Shown: positions 9,376 through 17,835 of the stretch, piece by piece
Numbering within the stretch: position 1 is the stretch's first letter
How the letters are laid out: every line of letters begins with the position of its first letter
Assembly: GCA_029262635.1 (NCBI GenBank)
Contig: JAJCZA010000002.1
Location: forward strand, 248,001-312,000
Length of the DNA stretch: 64,000 nucleotides
Source of the DNA: Vampirovibrionales bacterium
GTDB lineage: Bacteria; Cyanobacteriota; Vampirovibrionia; Vampirovibrionales; Vampirovibrionaceae
Direction of reading: 5' to 3'
Program-made: the position numbers and the translations under genes
Notes under the pieces: generated by a model
Database searches by the model: none
Seen by the model: only the letters and a program-made list of their open reading frames with translations
Told to the model about the DNA's origin: nothing

Positions 9376-10230
9376 ATGGCTTTTCATAATTTTTTAGTTA
9401 CCGGCGCCAATGGCATGTTGGGTCAGGATTTGGTGACTTACCTGAAAGGAAAGGGTTATTCGGTGACGGGCCTAAGTCATCAGGAACTGGACTTGCTAAA
9501 GCCACTGGATGAGCTGAAACGAACCATTGCCCGTTATGAGCCGGAAATTATTATCCATTCCGCCGCTTATACGAACGTGGATGGTGCCGAACGGGACCCG
9601 GAACTGGCTATGACGATTAACAAGGACGGTAGTCGAAAAATTGCGGTGATTGCCCGAGACCTAGGGTGCATCTTAGGCTATGTCAGTACGGATTTTGTGT
9701 TTGACGGCGCCCAGAATATTCCGTACACACCGGAGGATCGACCCAATCCGGTGAATGCCTACGGTTTGTCCAAATACTATGGCGAATTGATGGTCAAAGA
9801 ATTGTTGGATAGTTATTATATTATGCGAACCAGTTGGCTTTATGGCGTGCATCGCCATAATTTTGTCCAATACATTCTGGAAGGGGCACGGCAGGGAAAT
9901 CCGCTGACCATTGTGAATGACTGGAGAGGTTCGCCAACGTGGACAGGCAGTTTGAGCCATATGATTGAGCAATTGGTTACATCAGGTGCCTTTGGTACTT
10001 ATCATATGGTGGATGAGGGGGCTGAGTCTAAATATACTCAGGCTTTGGCCATTTGTGAATCTGCCGGGTTATCGACGAATCATATTACACCGGCTTCATA
10101 TAAAGATTTTTCTTTTTCTGCCCGTCGACCGATCTATTCTGTTCTGGATAGTGGTACACTAGCGACACCTCATTGGAAGACCTCATTGCAGGCGTATCTT
10201 CAACAATATTTTCAACAAGTGTCCCGATAA
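9376..10230 (+). CDS. rfbD: dTDP-4-dehydrorhamnose reductase
   Basis: Last step of dTDP-L-rhamnose synthesis, NAD(P)H-dependent reduction of the 4-keto group. The 284-aa protein has VTGANGMLGQ (8-17), AAYTNVDGAE, STDFVFDG, and NAYGLSKYYGE (Tyr129, Lys133), the RmlD hallmarks. It begins 12 bp after rmlB and ends 15 bp before the pyruvyl transferase, so a single transcript is likely. The product would feed O-antigen or another cell-surface glycan. Confidence 0.92.
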   Translation: MAFHNFLVTGANGMLGQDLVTYLKGKGYSVTGLSHQELDLLKPLDELKRTIARYEPEIIIHSAAYTNVDGAERDPELAMTINKDGSRKIAVIARDLGCILGYVSTDFVFDGAQNIPYTPEDRPNPVNAYGLSKYYGELMVKELLDSYYIMRTSWLYGVHRHNFVQYILEGARQGNPLTIVNDWRGSPTWTGSLSHMIEQLVTSGAFGTYHMVDEGAESKYTQALAICESAGLSTNHITPASYKDFSFSARRPIYSVLDSGTLATPHWKTSLQAYLQQYFQQVSR

Positions 10231-10245
10231 CCTTCAGTTAAGATC

Positions 10246-11433
10246 ATGGTGCTAAATTCGCTTAAAAACTTAACCCGGACCCCCGGAAAAGATGTTTCGC
10301 CGGATTGTCGGTTTAAATACCGTGTGGTTATTTCTGGTTACTACGGGTTTGATAATATGGGCGACGAACTGATTCTGGAGACGCTTGTAGAGCCTCTGAA
10401 AGAGCGAGATTTTCAAATAACGGTTTTGTCTAACAACCCTCAAAAAACAAAAGAACAACTGGGGGTTAATGCTCTGCACCGACTCAATTACCCGGACATT
10501 ATCGACGAGATTGCCCGTTCTCATCTGTTTATTAGCGGCGGCGGCGGGTTGTTTCAGGATGCGACGGGTCCGGCCAGTGCGTTGTATTATGGCAGCCTGA
10601 TTCATATCGCCAAATTTTTTGAGGTGCCGATTTTCTTTTGGGGGCAAGGGATGGGGCCTTTGAAGTCCCCGGTGAGTCGCAAAATAACCGCGAGCGTACT
10701 GGAGTATTCCCGTGGTATGACGCTCCGGGATCAGGCTAGCGCGGATTTGGCCGAACAATTACTGGCCGAACGAGGTATCCGTTACCGGCCGGAAGTGACG
10801 GCAGATCCCGTGTGGGCCTTAAAAGTGCCGAATCGAACCAGTGCCCGAAAAAAATACAAAACGTGGAATGTGGGCATTTCGCTTCGTCCTTGGCAAACGC
10901 TAACAACAGCTCGCATTGAAGGGATGGCTCGCTTTTTTAAAGCGCTGACGGCAGAGTCGGAACGACCGGTTCGATTCTTTTTACTTCCTTTTCAGCCCAA
11001 GGCGGATCACGTGCCTCTGAAAAGATTTGAGGAAGCCCTTAGAGAAGAAGGTTTCGAGGAAGTTGAATGGGTGGAACCGGATAACCTGATCAAGGGAATC
11101 AATAAATGCCATTTGGTTTTTGGGATGCGTTACCATTGTCTTCTGGTTTCGATATTAGCCCGAGTGCCTGTGTACGGGCTTGTTTATGATCCAAAAGTAA
11201 AGCAAATTCTGGATGAACTTGGGCTGGAGGGAACCCCTATTGCTGAACTAGACCAACTCAATGAGGAGTCGGTACGGACCTACTTCAATGAGTACCCGGA
11301 TATTAGCTTGCGAGAAATTCGAAGGAAAGCACAGGCTAATGTGGAACGCTTATTGGAAGTGTTTCAGCATGAAGTTGAGGTGAACTTTGTAGGCTTTGAA
11401 GAAAATAGAGAAAATAGAAACACAGAGCATTAG
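10246..11433 (+). CDS. csaB: Polysaccharide pyruvyl transferase, CsaB family
   Basis: Transfers pyruvate from PEP onto a cell-wall polysaccharide as a ketal. The 395-aa sequence has the CsaB opening VVISGYYGFDNMGDELI, the glycine-rich FISGGGGLFQDATG, PIFFWGQGMGPL, and near the C terminus FGMRYHCLLVSILARVP and YDPKV. In bacteria that anchor S-layer proteins through SLH domains CsaB pyruvylates the wall polymer; cyanobacteria and relatives also have SLH-type outer-membrane attachment, so an envelope anchoring role is possible (inference). The last codons overlap the frame of the next small gene. Confidence 0.9.
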   Translation: MVLNSLKNLTRTPGKDVSPDCRFKYRVVISGYYGFDNMGDELILETLVEPLKERDFQITVLSNNPQKTKEQLGVNALHRLNYPDIIDEIARSHLFISGGGGLFQDATGPASALYYGSLIHIAKFFEVPIFFWGQGMGPLKSPVSRKITASVLEYSRGMTLRDQASADLAEQLLAERGIRYRPEVTADPVWALKVPNRTSARKKYKTWNVGISLRPWQTLTTARIEGMARFFKALTAESERPVRFFLLPFQPKADHVPLKRFEEALREEGFEEVEWVEPDNLIKGINKCHLVFGMRYHCLLVSILARVPVYGLVYDPKVKQILDELGLEGTPIAELDQLNEESVRTYFNEYPDISLREIRRKAQANVERLLEVFQHEVEVNFVGFEENRENRNTEH

Positions 11434-11455
11434 AAGAAACGAAGAGGTTGATGCC

Positions 11456-11713
11456 GTGGATTTATCTCACCCCCGCCGGGATGAATATGAAGAGAAGTTT
11501 GAAGCACTGGCCGAGCTGGCTGATGCTGTCGATCAGCCGGAGTGCCCGTTAGACGAGTGTCGGTATTACTTGTGTTTGAACGGTGAAAACGGGCTTTCGG
11601 TGGAAGAAGAGTTTTTGTTTCTTGAAAAAATGGACGACGAGGTTGGCGGTCAGCTTCGAAAAATTGTTGTAAAAACCTCCTTCTGGGAAGATACGGTTTT
11701 ATATATTCCTTAA
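11456..11713 (+). CDS. Small acidic hypothetical protein downstream of csaB
   Basis: Unrecognised. The open frame begins at 11396 inside csaB, but a GTG at 11456 lies 8 bp after GAAGAGG and 23 bp after the csaB stop and is the better start, giving 85 aa. Composition is acidic (Glu/Asp-rich), with a CPLDECRYYLC region near the middle and no membrane segment. It is probably the last gene of the sugar operon. A coupled small soluble partner of the pyruvyl transferase is possible but there is no motif to show it. Confidence 0.55.
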   Translation: MDLSHPRRDEYEEKFEALAELADAVDQPECPLDECRYYLCLNGENGLSVEEEFLFLEKMDDEVGGQLRKIVVKTSFWEDTVLYIP

Positions 11714-11738
11714 TGAGTGGGATAAGCCTATTGAAGGG

Positions 11739-12260
11739 CTAAGTTGTTGTTTGGGAGAGTTCTTGGAAGAGGTCTTCTCCAATATAGTCCTTTAGGCTGG
11801 TTTGAGAGGTTCTGATGCCTTCGTGCAGGCCAATTCGGATCATGTTTAAAATTTCTTGCGGCTGGGGAACGGTTTGCATTTGACGACACGACATGGAATA
11901 GGTCAGAAGCAGTTCAAAGGTGTCTGTTAGGTTAAAGCCGACTGCGGTGAGCCCTTGGGCAGGAATGCTGTACAAGGTATCATAAAAACGGCGTAAGTCT
12001 GGGTTGCTGTCTGTTTGTCGGCGGTTTTGATCGGGTGCCAGACGAGAACGTCCATCGGGCATGTCGATGGGCTGGCTGGCCACCATGGTTGTGATTTGCT
12101 GGTTAATATAGCGGCCGTTATTGAGCAGGAGACGGATACTGACCCGTCTCAATTTGTCTTGCTCCATTTTTTTCATGAGGAGGAGGAGCCTGGAAAATCC
12201 GGGATCTTGTTCGTACCAGCGACGCTGAGGCCCTGTTGATTGTATTTTATCGAGTAGCAT
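11739..12260 (-). CDS. Hypothetical cytoplasmic protein
   Basis: Unrecognised 173-aa soluble protein, without signal peptide or membrane helix. Features seen: a basic N-terminal region, INQQITTMVASQPIDMPDG with polar beta-like strands, and a C-terminal helical part. No close Shine-Dalgarno is seen before the ATG at 12260. It is convergent with the small gene ending at 11713 (25 bp apart) and divergent from bioB. Confidence 0.6.
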   Translation of the reverse strand: MLLDKIQSTGPQRRWYEQDPGFSRLLLLMKKMEQDKLRRVSIRLLLNNGRYINQQITTMVASQPIDMPDGRSRLAPDQNRRQTDSNPDLRRFYDTLYSIPAQGLTAVGFNLTDTFELLLTYSMSCRQMQTVPQPQEILNMIRIGLHEGIRTSQTSLKDYIGEDLFQELSQTTT

Positions 12261-12322
12261 AACATCTGCTATTCTAGCAAGATCGGTTGAGATTAGGTAG
12301 TGGGTCCATGTGTGAGTTCAGT

Positions 12323-12369
12323 CCTAAGTAAACACCATAACCCTTCTCATGAAGGGGTTTTACCTTAGG
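12323..12369. repeat. Imperfect inverted repeat upstream of bioB
   Basis: Outer arms CCTAAG (12323-12328) and CTTAGG (12364-12369), and an inner stem AACCCTTC/GAAGGGGTT with one bulge around a TCAT loop. It overlaps nothing coding and lies just upstream of the bioB -35 box, so it may be a terminator of read-through or a regulator site. No BirA-type operator could be assigned. Confidence 0.5.
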
Positions 12370-12371
12370 CA

Positions 12372-12400
12372 TTGAGTCCGCTTTTTTGTCTTGCTATGAT
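12372..12400 (+). promoter_or_regulatory. Candidate sigma70 promoter of bioB
   Basis: TTGAGT, 17 bp, TATGAT; the -10 ends 52 bp before the bioB ATG. Good match to consensus and spacing. Confidence 0.6.
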
Positions 12401-12452
12401 AAGGGTCTTGCATGTGTCGCATTAGAACCGAATATAAGAATAGGAGTCGACA

Positions 12453-13469
12453 ATGACCACCGAGCATTCACTTCGACAACGGATACGGGACTGTTATGAA
12501 CAGCCCTTTTTTGACCTGATTACCCAGGCGCATCAGCTTCATGTGGCACACCACCCTAAAAACGAGGTTCAATTGGCGACGTTGTCCAATATTAAGTCGG
12601 GCCTTTGTCCGGAAGATTGCTCTTACTGCCCCCAAAGTGCTCGTTATAATACGGGGATTGACACATGGCAGTTGCCCTCGGAAGATGAAATTCGTCAGCA
12701 GGTTCAGGAAGCTAAGGCCAATGGATCCAGCCGGTTTTGCATGGGAGCGGCATGGCGAACACCACCGAAGAAGGATTTTTCAAAAGTACTGGATTTGGTC
12801 CGTGTCGTGGTAAACGAAGGCATGGAAGCTTGCGTAACCTTGGGAATGATTGACGCGGAGCAGGCACACGGCTTAAAAGAGGCGGGGTTGACCGCATATA
12901 ACCACAATATTGATACGGCACCCAGCCACTATAAGGATGTTATTACGACCCGAACGATTGACGATCGGTTGGAAACACTGAACCATGTGGGCAGTGCAGG
13001 GCTTCAGATTTGTTGCGGCGGAATTTTAGGGTTGGGCGAAACCTTGGAACAGCGCATGGAATTTATTGAAACTCTTTGTCAAATGGAGCACCCACCGGCA
13101 TCCGTTCCGATTAACTGTTTGGTACCGGTGGAAGGTACTCCGTTGGCTGATACGAAGCCAGTGGATCCGTTTGAGCTGGTGCGCACCATAGCAACAGTTC
13201 GTCTCTTTTTACCTAAAGCTAGAGTCCGTCTTTCGGCTGGACGCTTGTCCCTTTCGGATGAAGCTCAGGCTTTGTGTTTTTACGCCGGAGCTAATTCCAT
13301 GTTTTCGGGTGAAAAACTGTTGACCACGGCTAATAATGAGTTGAGCGACGACATGGTGTTGATCGATAAACTGAATTTATCGATTCAACAACCCACCTGC
13401 CCCTTACCCCGTGAAATTTCTCTGGAACGTTTGTCCGAGCCTGTTGCAGGCTCGGTGGTTGCGGTTTAG
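12453..13469 (+). CDS. bioB: Biotin synthase
   Basis: Radical-SAM enzyme inserting sulfur into dethiobiotin, last step of biotin synthesis. The 338-aa length is standard. The SAM [4Fe-4S] motif is Cys52-x3-Cys56-x2-Cys59 (GLCPEDCSYCPQ). Also seen: the AAWRTPP region, NHNIDTAP, CCGGILGLGE, INCLVPVEGTPL, and RLSAGR (the [2Fe-2S] arginine). AGGAG precedes the ATG. No other bio genes are in the window, so it stands alone. Confidence 0.97.
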   Translation: MTTEHSLRQRIRDCYEQPFFDLITQAHQLHVAHHPKNEVQLATLSNIKSGLCPEDCSYCPQSARYNTGIDTWQLPSEDEIRQQVQEAKANGSSRFCMGAAWRTPPKKDFSKVLDLVRVVVNEGMEACVTLGMIDAEQAHGLKEAGLTAYNHNIDTAPSHYKDVITTRTIDDRLETLNHVGSAGLQICCGGILGLGETLEQRMEFIETLCQMEHPPASVPINCLVPVEGTPLADTKPVDPFELVRTIATVRLFLPKARVRLSAGRLSLSDEAQALCFYAGANSMFSGEKLLTTANNELSDDMVLIDKLNLSIQQPTCPLPREISLERLSEPVAGSVVAV

Positions 13470-13629
13470 TTTATTTTAAAACAGGGGTCTTGAGGAAAAG
13501 GGCAACTACTGTATTCGTATGATTTTTAAGGCACGGTTTATTGGGTTTATTGGACGTCAAGAACTTTAAAAAGCTTGAAGGGTAGGGGAAAGGGCTGGCG
13601 TTAAAATTTTTAGCTTAAAAAAAACGGCT

Positions 13630-13658
13630 CTGACAGGATGGGAAAGCTTCAGTACAAT
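13630..13658 (+). promoter_or_regulatory. Candidate sigma70 promoter of the small secreted protein gene
   Basis: CTGACA, 17 bp, TACAAT. It lies in the 270-bp gap after bioB, 84 bp before the ATG at 13742, leaving a long 5' leader. Confidence 0.6.
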
Positions 13659-13741
13659 AGAAACAATGCCCACTGGGCTTCTACTCATTTGTAGTTGCTG
13701 AGTAATTGGAAGCATAATTTGAAGAAAAGGAAGGAAGAGTT

Positions 13742-14200
13742 ATGAAACAGATCAGTGTGGCCGTCGCGGCGATATGTGCCCTTTCTCTTGGTATGGCGGG
13801 CTGGGCGCAAGAAGCGCAGTCACAATCCCAGCCTCAGCCTCAAACAATGGAAACCGCCAAGAAAGCATTGGATGGTTATAATTTGAAAGCGCAATTGGCT
13901 AGTTGTGAGGCATTTAAGCAAAAAGCGCAGGAATTCCGGCAGAAGGTGCTGGATGGCAAGGCAAAAATTGACAAGGAAAAAACGGCGTCGGTTCAGGATG
14001 TGGTCAATTTGCTGGATAATAAACTGTCCATGACTGATACCTCATCGGCCTATAACATTTGTCGTCAGGATCGTTTAGTGACTCATTTGATTTTGCGTAC
14101 CAACTACCAGGAATTTCGCATCCAGGCACTGGAAAAGCCGGGTGATAAAAAGGATTCTGATTCTAAAAAAAGTATTCGTTCACGGCGACGACGACGTTAA
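13742..14200 (+). CDS. Small secreted protein with Arg-rich tail
   Basis: Unrecognised 152-aa exported protein. The first 22 or so residues are a clear signal peptide (MKQISVAVAAICALSLGMAG, then WAQ before the mature part). The mature region is Gln/Lys-rich and helical, carries two cysteines (SCEAF and NICRQDR) that could form a disulfide, and ends in five arginines. AAGGAAGG precedes the ATG. It is a monocistronic unit with its own promoter and terminator. Confidence 0.72.
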   Translation: MKQISVAVAAICALSLGMAGWAQEAQSQSQPQPQTMETAKKALDGYNLKAQLASCEAFKQKAQEFRQKVLDGKAKIDKEKTASVQDVVNLLDNKLSMTDTSSAYNICRQDRLVTHLILRTNYQEFRIQALEKPGDKKDSDSKKSIRSRRRRR

Positions 14201-14228
14201 ACTGGTCAGCCGGCCTCAGAAATAATGC

Positions 14229-14259
14229 AAAACCCTCGGCTGGATAAGCCGAGGGTTTT
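14229..14259 (+). terminator. Rho-independent terminator after the small secreted protein gene
   Basis: Perfect 13-bp stem (AAAACCCTCGGCT / AGCCGAGGGTTTT) with a 5-nt loop. The T-run is short but follows directly; the A-run on the other side makes it usable in both directions. Confidence 0.8.
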
Positions 14260-14279
14260 GCTGAGAACCCAGAAGAAAG

Positions 14280-14316
14280 ATAAAAGGCGGGAGGGCCTGC
14301 GATAGGACTCCCGCCT
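14280..14316 (-). terminator. Rho-independent terminator of tRNA-Lys
   Basis: On the minus strand just after the tRNA 3' end: a 9-bp stem AGGCGGGAG/CTCCCGCCT followed by TTTTATC. Confidence 0.75.
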
Positions 14317-14317
14317 G

Positions 14318-14390
14318 TGCGTGTTCAGAGACTCGAACTCTGGACCGATCCCTTAAAAGGGGATTGCTCTACCAACTGAGCTAAACACGC
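14318..14390 (-). tRNA. tRNA-Lys(UUU)
   Basis: Reads GCGTGTT acceptor arm, TAGCTCAGTTGGTAGAGCA D arm, anticodon loop CTTTTAA (anticodon TTT), GTTCGAGTC T loop and AACACGC acceptor 3' strand, with A73. 73 nt; the 3' CCA is not encoded. All four arms pair. Confidence 0.96.
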
Positions 14391-14420
14391 TTATAGGGTT
14401 TCTGAAAAAGTACTCAAGAA

Positions 14421-14449
14421 AATTTAACAACTAAGATGGGTCGGGTCAA
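14421..14449 (-). promoter_or_regulatory. Candidate promoter of tRNA-Lys
   Basis: On the minus strand TTGACC, 17 bp, TAAATT, 30 bp upstream of the tRNA. Lies just past the purA stop on the same strand, so the tRNA has its own start. Confidence 0.6.
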
Positions 14450-14491
14450 GGGATTTTCCGCTAATATTCATTATGAATCCGATAAAATTGC

Positions 14492-15841
14492 CTAACATGC
14501 TGTCACAGCACTCGCTTTATCGTCTTTCCTTTCGTTTCGCATTGGATTACAAACCATCATGGTTTCCTGACGTTCCGGGCCAACGCTTACAATGGCGATT
14601 GGGGTGCCGATGAGTTCAGCAATGCGTGTCAGGTAGTTTTTTGCCTCAATGGGAAGTTTATCATAGGCTCGAATCCCATGAACCGAGCCCGTCCAGCCGG
14701 GGAATGTTTCGTAGACCGGTTCCAGTTGGGCTAAGTCGCTGAGTCGGGTTGGAAAATCCGATGTTTGTTCGCCGGTCTGGATATTTTTGTAGGCAACACA
14801 AAGATGAAGTTCCTTAAGACCATCCAACACGTCCAGCTTGGTGATGGCGACGCCATCTAATCCATTGACCTGAACACTGTACTTACCAATAACACCGTCA
14901 AACCAGCCGCATCGACGACGACGGCCTGTGGTGGTGCCGAACTCTTTTCCGACCTCTTGCAGGTGTTGGCCGACGCTGTCATTAAGTTCCGTTGGAAATG
15001 GGCCACTGCCAACACGAGTGGTGTAGGCTTTCATGACCCCAATGGATTGATCAATACGGGACGGGCCAATGCCGGATCCGGTGCAAGCGCCGCCTGCTGT
15101 GGCGTTAGAACTCGTAACGAACGGATAGGTGCCGTGGTCAATATCCAATAGGGTGCCTTGGGCTCCTTCAAATAAAATATGCTTACCCGCACCGATGGCT
15201 TCGTGGATCAAAGGGGTGGTATTGGTGACGTAGGGCCGAAGTTGTTCAGCATATTGCTTGCACAGGGTAAAAATTTCGTCCACTGTTTCTGTTTCGGCTT
15301 GATAAGCATGTTTTAAAAGTGGTGTTTTAATAGACAGGATATGAGCGATTTGTTTTTTCAGTAGTTCATCGGTTTCGTAGAGGTCGCCTAAACGTAAGCC
15401 AATGCGTGCGACTTTATCCATATACGTTGGGCCAATGCCTTTACCGGTGGTGCCAATTTTTTCGCCATTTTGATCTTTAGAGCGAGATTCTTCTTGAACC
15501 CGATCTAACGTGATGTGATACGGCAGGGTCAGGTGGGCGCGGTCGCTGATTTTAAGATTGGTTGTCGCATAGCCTTTGGCTTCAATTTCAGTAATCTCCC
15601 GAAGAATGACCTCGGGTGAAATAACGGTGCCTGACCCGATAATGCAAAGCTTGTCCGGGTAGAGTAGCCCTGAAGGGATCAGGTGAAATTTAAACACCTC
15701 GCCATGATGCACCACCGTGTGTCCCGCATTACAACCGCCCTGACACCGGATGACGACATCAGCCTGCTCGGCTAGCAGGTCCACGATTTTCGCTTTGCCT
15801 TCATCGCCCCACTGGGCGCCAACAATAATCACATTGGCCAT
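14492..15841 (-). CDS. purA: Adenylosuccinate synthase
   Basis: GTP-dependent first step from IMP to AMP. The 449-aa protein starts at the ATG at 15841 (MANVIIVGAQWGDEGK); the open frame continues to a TTG at 15865 without a better start. Motifs: the GTP P-loop QWGDEGKAK, GGCNAGHTVVHHG, GKGIGPTYMDK, FEGAQGTLLDIDHGTYPFVTSSN, the arginine switch TTGRRRRCGWFDG. The loop reads GKAKIVD where most family members have GKGKIVD; the change is conservative but in the nucleotide loop. It is a single-gene unit. Confidence 0.97.
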   Translation of the reverse strand: MANVIIVGAQWGDEGKAKIVDLLAEQADVVIRCQGGCNAGHTVVHHGEVFKFHLIPSGLLYPDKLCIIGSGTVISPEVILREITEIEAKGYATTNLKISDRAHLTLPYHITLDRVQEESRSKDQNGEKIGTTGKGIGPTYMDKVARIGLRLGDLYETDELLKKQIAHILSIKTPLLKHAYQAETETVDEIFTLCKQYAEQLRPYVTNTTPLIHEAIGAGKHILFEGAQGTLLDIDHGTYPFVTSSNATAGGACTGSGIGPSRIDQSIGVMKAYTTRVGSGPFPTELNDSVGQHLQEVGKEFGTTTGRRRRCGWFDGVIGKYSVQVNGLDGVAITKLDVLDGLKELHLCVAYKNIQTGEQTSDFPTRLSDLAQLEPVYETFPGWTGSVHGIRAYDKLPIEAKNYLTRIAELIGTPIAIVSVGPERQETMMVCNPMRNERKDDKASAVTAC

Positions 15842-15954
15842 AAACTGCAGAACTCCGCTATTCAAAATAAAGGGGTAGAAATACCCAAACCAAGGCAGTA
15901 TAGGCGAAAGGGTTAATCCGGGTCAAGACAAGAGAAAGCCGAGTTGTCGTTGCT

Positions 15955-15981
15955 GTCATTCCCGCGAAGGGGAGAATCCAG
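15955..15981 (+). repeat. Degenerate copy of a dispersed palindromic repeat
   Basis: GTCATTCCCGCGAAGG followed by GGAGAATCCAG. Matches, with a few changes, the common GTCATTCCCGCGAAxGCGGGAATCCAG-type intergenic repeat of many bacteria. A second decayed copy in inverse orientation is at 54155-54181. Confidence 0.6.
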
Positions 15982-16032
15982 TAGAGGGAGGCTAATGACA
16001 CGAAATTTTTAAAGATGGTGATGTTTACGAAT

Positions 16033-16091
16033 CCTCCCCTGAGCAACTTAAAAAGCGAGCTGTGCTGGCTTTTTAAGTTGCTCAGGGGAGG
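16033..16091. repeat. 24-bp perfect inverted repeat, 11-nt loop
   Basis: Arms 16033-16056 and 16068-16091 are exact reverse complements (24/24), beginning CCTCCCCTGAGC and ending with GCTTTTTAAG in the right arm. The 11-nt centre contains a further AGC-TGT-GCT mini-hairpin. There is no T-run right after the right arm, so it is not a simple terminator; it resembles a cruciform or a mobile palindromic element. Confidence 0.85.
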
Positions 16092-16197
16092 CCTAACCCG
16101 GCTTTGGGATTATAATGGTTGGGTAACGTTTTTTGATGGGCTGACGACAGACGGAAACAGATAAGCGTGTAACAGAAAAGGGTCAAGGCTTTTGAGC

Positions 16198-17835
16198 ATG
16201 TGGAGTGACCGATTTAATTGGAACCTTCTGGAAAAATACCAGAAAAAAGTGATAACGCTCTTAGGCATCCTGGTTTTAGTGGGTGCCGGGTTGCTTTATA
16301 TAAGCTGTATTACTCCTCACAGCCTGGGTGTTCTTTTTGACGACACAATTTATACGGTGTTGGCTAAGTCGTTAGCGAAAGGAGAGGGCTATAAGGCTTT
16401 ATACATGGTCACTCAGCCGACTCAAACGTTGTACCCCTTTTTATATCCTTTGATTCTTTCGGTTGGTTGGCTTGTTTTTCCTCATTTTCCTGAAAATATA
16501 GGTTTGTTTATGGGGATAACCGCTGCTTTTTCAGTGTTTTCACTGGCTTTGTTTTATGCTTACCTGCGGAAAAATAAACGATTTCCGATGGTGCTTTCTT
16601 TTTTCGTGATCACGTTCATTGCGGTGAACAGTTTTTATCTTCAATATTCGGTTTCCGTGATGACGGAGATACCATACCTTTTCTTTTCCCTGTTGTGCTT
16701 GTACTATGCGGAACGTCACCGGAAAGAAATGACCCTGAAAACTGTGATATTCTGTGTTTTACTTTCCGCGCTGGCGTTTCATGTGCGTATGGTTGGGGTG
16801 GCCTTGATTGGGGCGATCTTTCTATGGCTACTGGTGAGAAAGCAATGGAAATTTGCGTTGATTTATGTCGTTGGCACGGCGTGTTTAACGGTCATTCCAT
16901 GGGTCGGGTGGACGGTCCTGCACCGACCACCGGCGGTAACGGATTTAAATTATCCGCTGGTTTATGAGTATGGGAGTTATGGCAGCCATTTTTTGCTCAA
17001 CCTGTTTTCGGACAAGCTGTTTTTTCAGTCCCTCCTTGTGGATGGTGTTGGTGGGTTTTTCAGAGCTCTCAAACTCTATTTTTCCCCTTTTGGCGGTGGA
17101 TGGGCAACCTGGCTGGTGGCGGTTGTCTTCTGCCTGTCGCTTTTTTGGCAGGGCGTTCAGGGTGTTCGGAACAAAAACTACAGTCCGTCGGCCCTTTATC
17201 TTGTTTTGTATCTGATGGCTCTTATTTTGTGGCGTTACGATGATCAGATGCATCGGTTTATTGTTGTGATTCTGCCCTGGCTCTGGTATTACGCATTGAG
17301 GCCCTTTGCGTTTGTTCAGTGGGATTCTAAACTAAAAAAAGGGCTGTTAGCCTTGTGCTTGGTCTCTTTTATGGGTTTTGAAGTGGTGGTTGCCGCAGGG
17401 GGGTACTTGACGTTTAAATCCCTTCAGCAAGGTGCTATGGATCCGGTAGGGGTGCGAAAATGGTCCGAATACGAAGCCCTTTTCGAGTACCTGAAACGGG
17501 AAACACCTCAGGAGAGTGTCATTGGAACCCACTGGGGGCCGTTGTTTTATCTTCATACGGGCCGGTTGACGTTTAATACAACCTATTGGAGCTTGCAAAA
17601 GGAGCGAGGCGAATATGCCTCGACACCCGAATCCATTGCGAAGCTTTACAAAAGCGCTCGCCATTACGGAGTCGATTACTTTGTAGTGGAAGGCGATGCG
17701 GATACTCGGTATTCACAAGTTGACTTACCGGCAGCCCCGCATCAGATCGTAGAGACGTTTTCTGATGAGATGCAGCGGGTGTATAGTTCCCCTGAAGGGC
17801 AACTTCGATTGTATAAAGTGAAGAAACCAGAATGA
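16198..17835 (+). CDS. GT39-like membrane glycosyltransferase (first of tandem pair)
   Basis: Multi-spanning inner-membrane protein of 545 aa in the GT-C (ArnT/PMT-like, PMT_2) superfamily; such enzymes use polyprenyl-phosphate sugars and transfer them to lipid or protein on the periplasmic side. The first loop carries FDDTIYTVLAKSLAKGEGYK, with the acidic pair expected at the active site, followed by YPFLYPLILSV and at least eight hydrophobic segments. The C-terminal soluble part has GTHWGPLFYLHTGR. The ATG at 16198 has AAGG 9 bp before it; a TTG at 16192 is also open. The ATGA overlap with the next gene shows coupling. Acceptor is unknown. Confidence 0.85.
   Translation: MWSDRFNWNLLEKYQKKVITLLGILVLVGAGLLYISCITPHSLGVLFDDTIYTVLAKSLAKGEGYKALYMVTQPTQTLYPFLYPLILSVGWLVFPHFPENIGLFMGITAAFSVFSLALFYAYLRKNKRFPMVLSFFVITFIAVNSFYLQYSVSVMTEIPYLFFSLLCLYYAERHRKEMTLKTVIFCVLLSALAFHVRMVGVALIGAIFLWLLVRKQWKFALIYVVGTACLTVIPWVGWTVLHRPPAVTDLNYPLVYEYGSYGSHFLLNLFSDKLFFQSLLVDGVGGFFRALKLYFSPFGGGWATWLVAVVFCLSLFWQGVQGVRNKNYSPSALYLVLYLMALILWRYDDQMHRFIVVILPWLWYYALRPFAFVQWDSKLKKGLLALCLVSFMGFEVVVAAGGYLTFKSLQQGAMDPVGVRKWSEYEALFEYLKRETPQESVIGTHWGPLFYLHTGRLTFNTTYWSLQKERGEYASTPESIAKLYKSARHYGVDYFVVEGDADTRYSQVDLPAAPHQIVETFSDEMQRVYSSPEGQLRLYKVKKPE

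Larger units (their letters stand above)
15842..16197. other. 356-bp purA/glycosyltransferase intergenic region
   Basis: No gene is supported here. It contains a degenerate dispersed repeat (15955-15981), a long perfect hairpin (16033-16091) and a TATAAT at 16111-16116 that could serve as -10 for the glycosyltransferases, with no clear -35. Confidence 0.6.

Noticed and set aside
16033-16091. Rho-independent terminator
   Set aside because: Stem fits but there is no T-run after either arm on a transcript that would need it; kept as inverted repeat.
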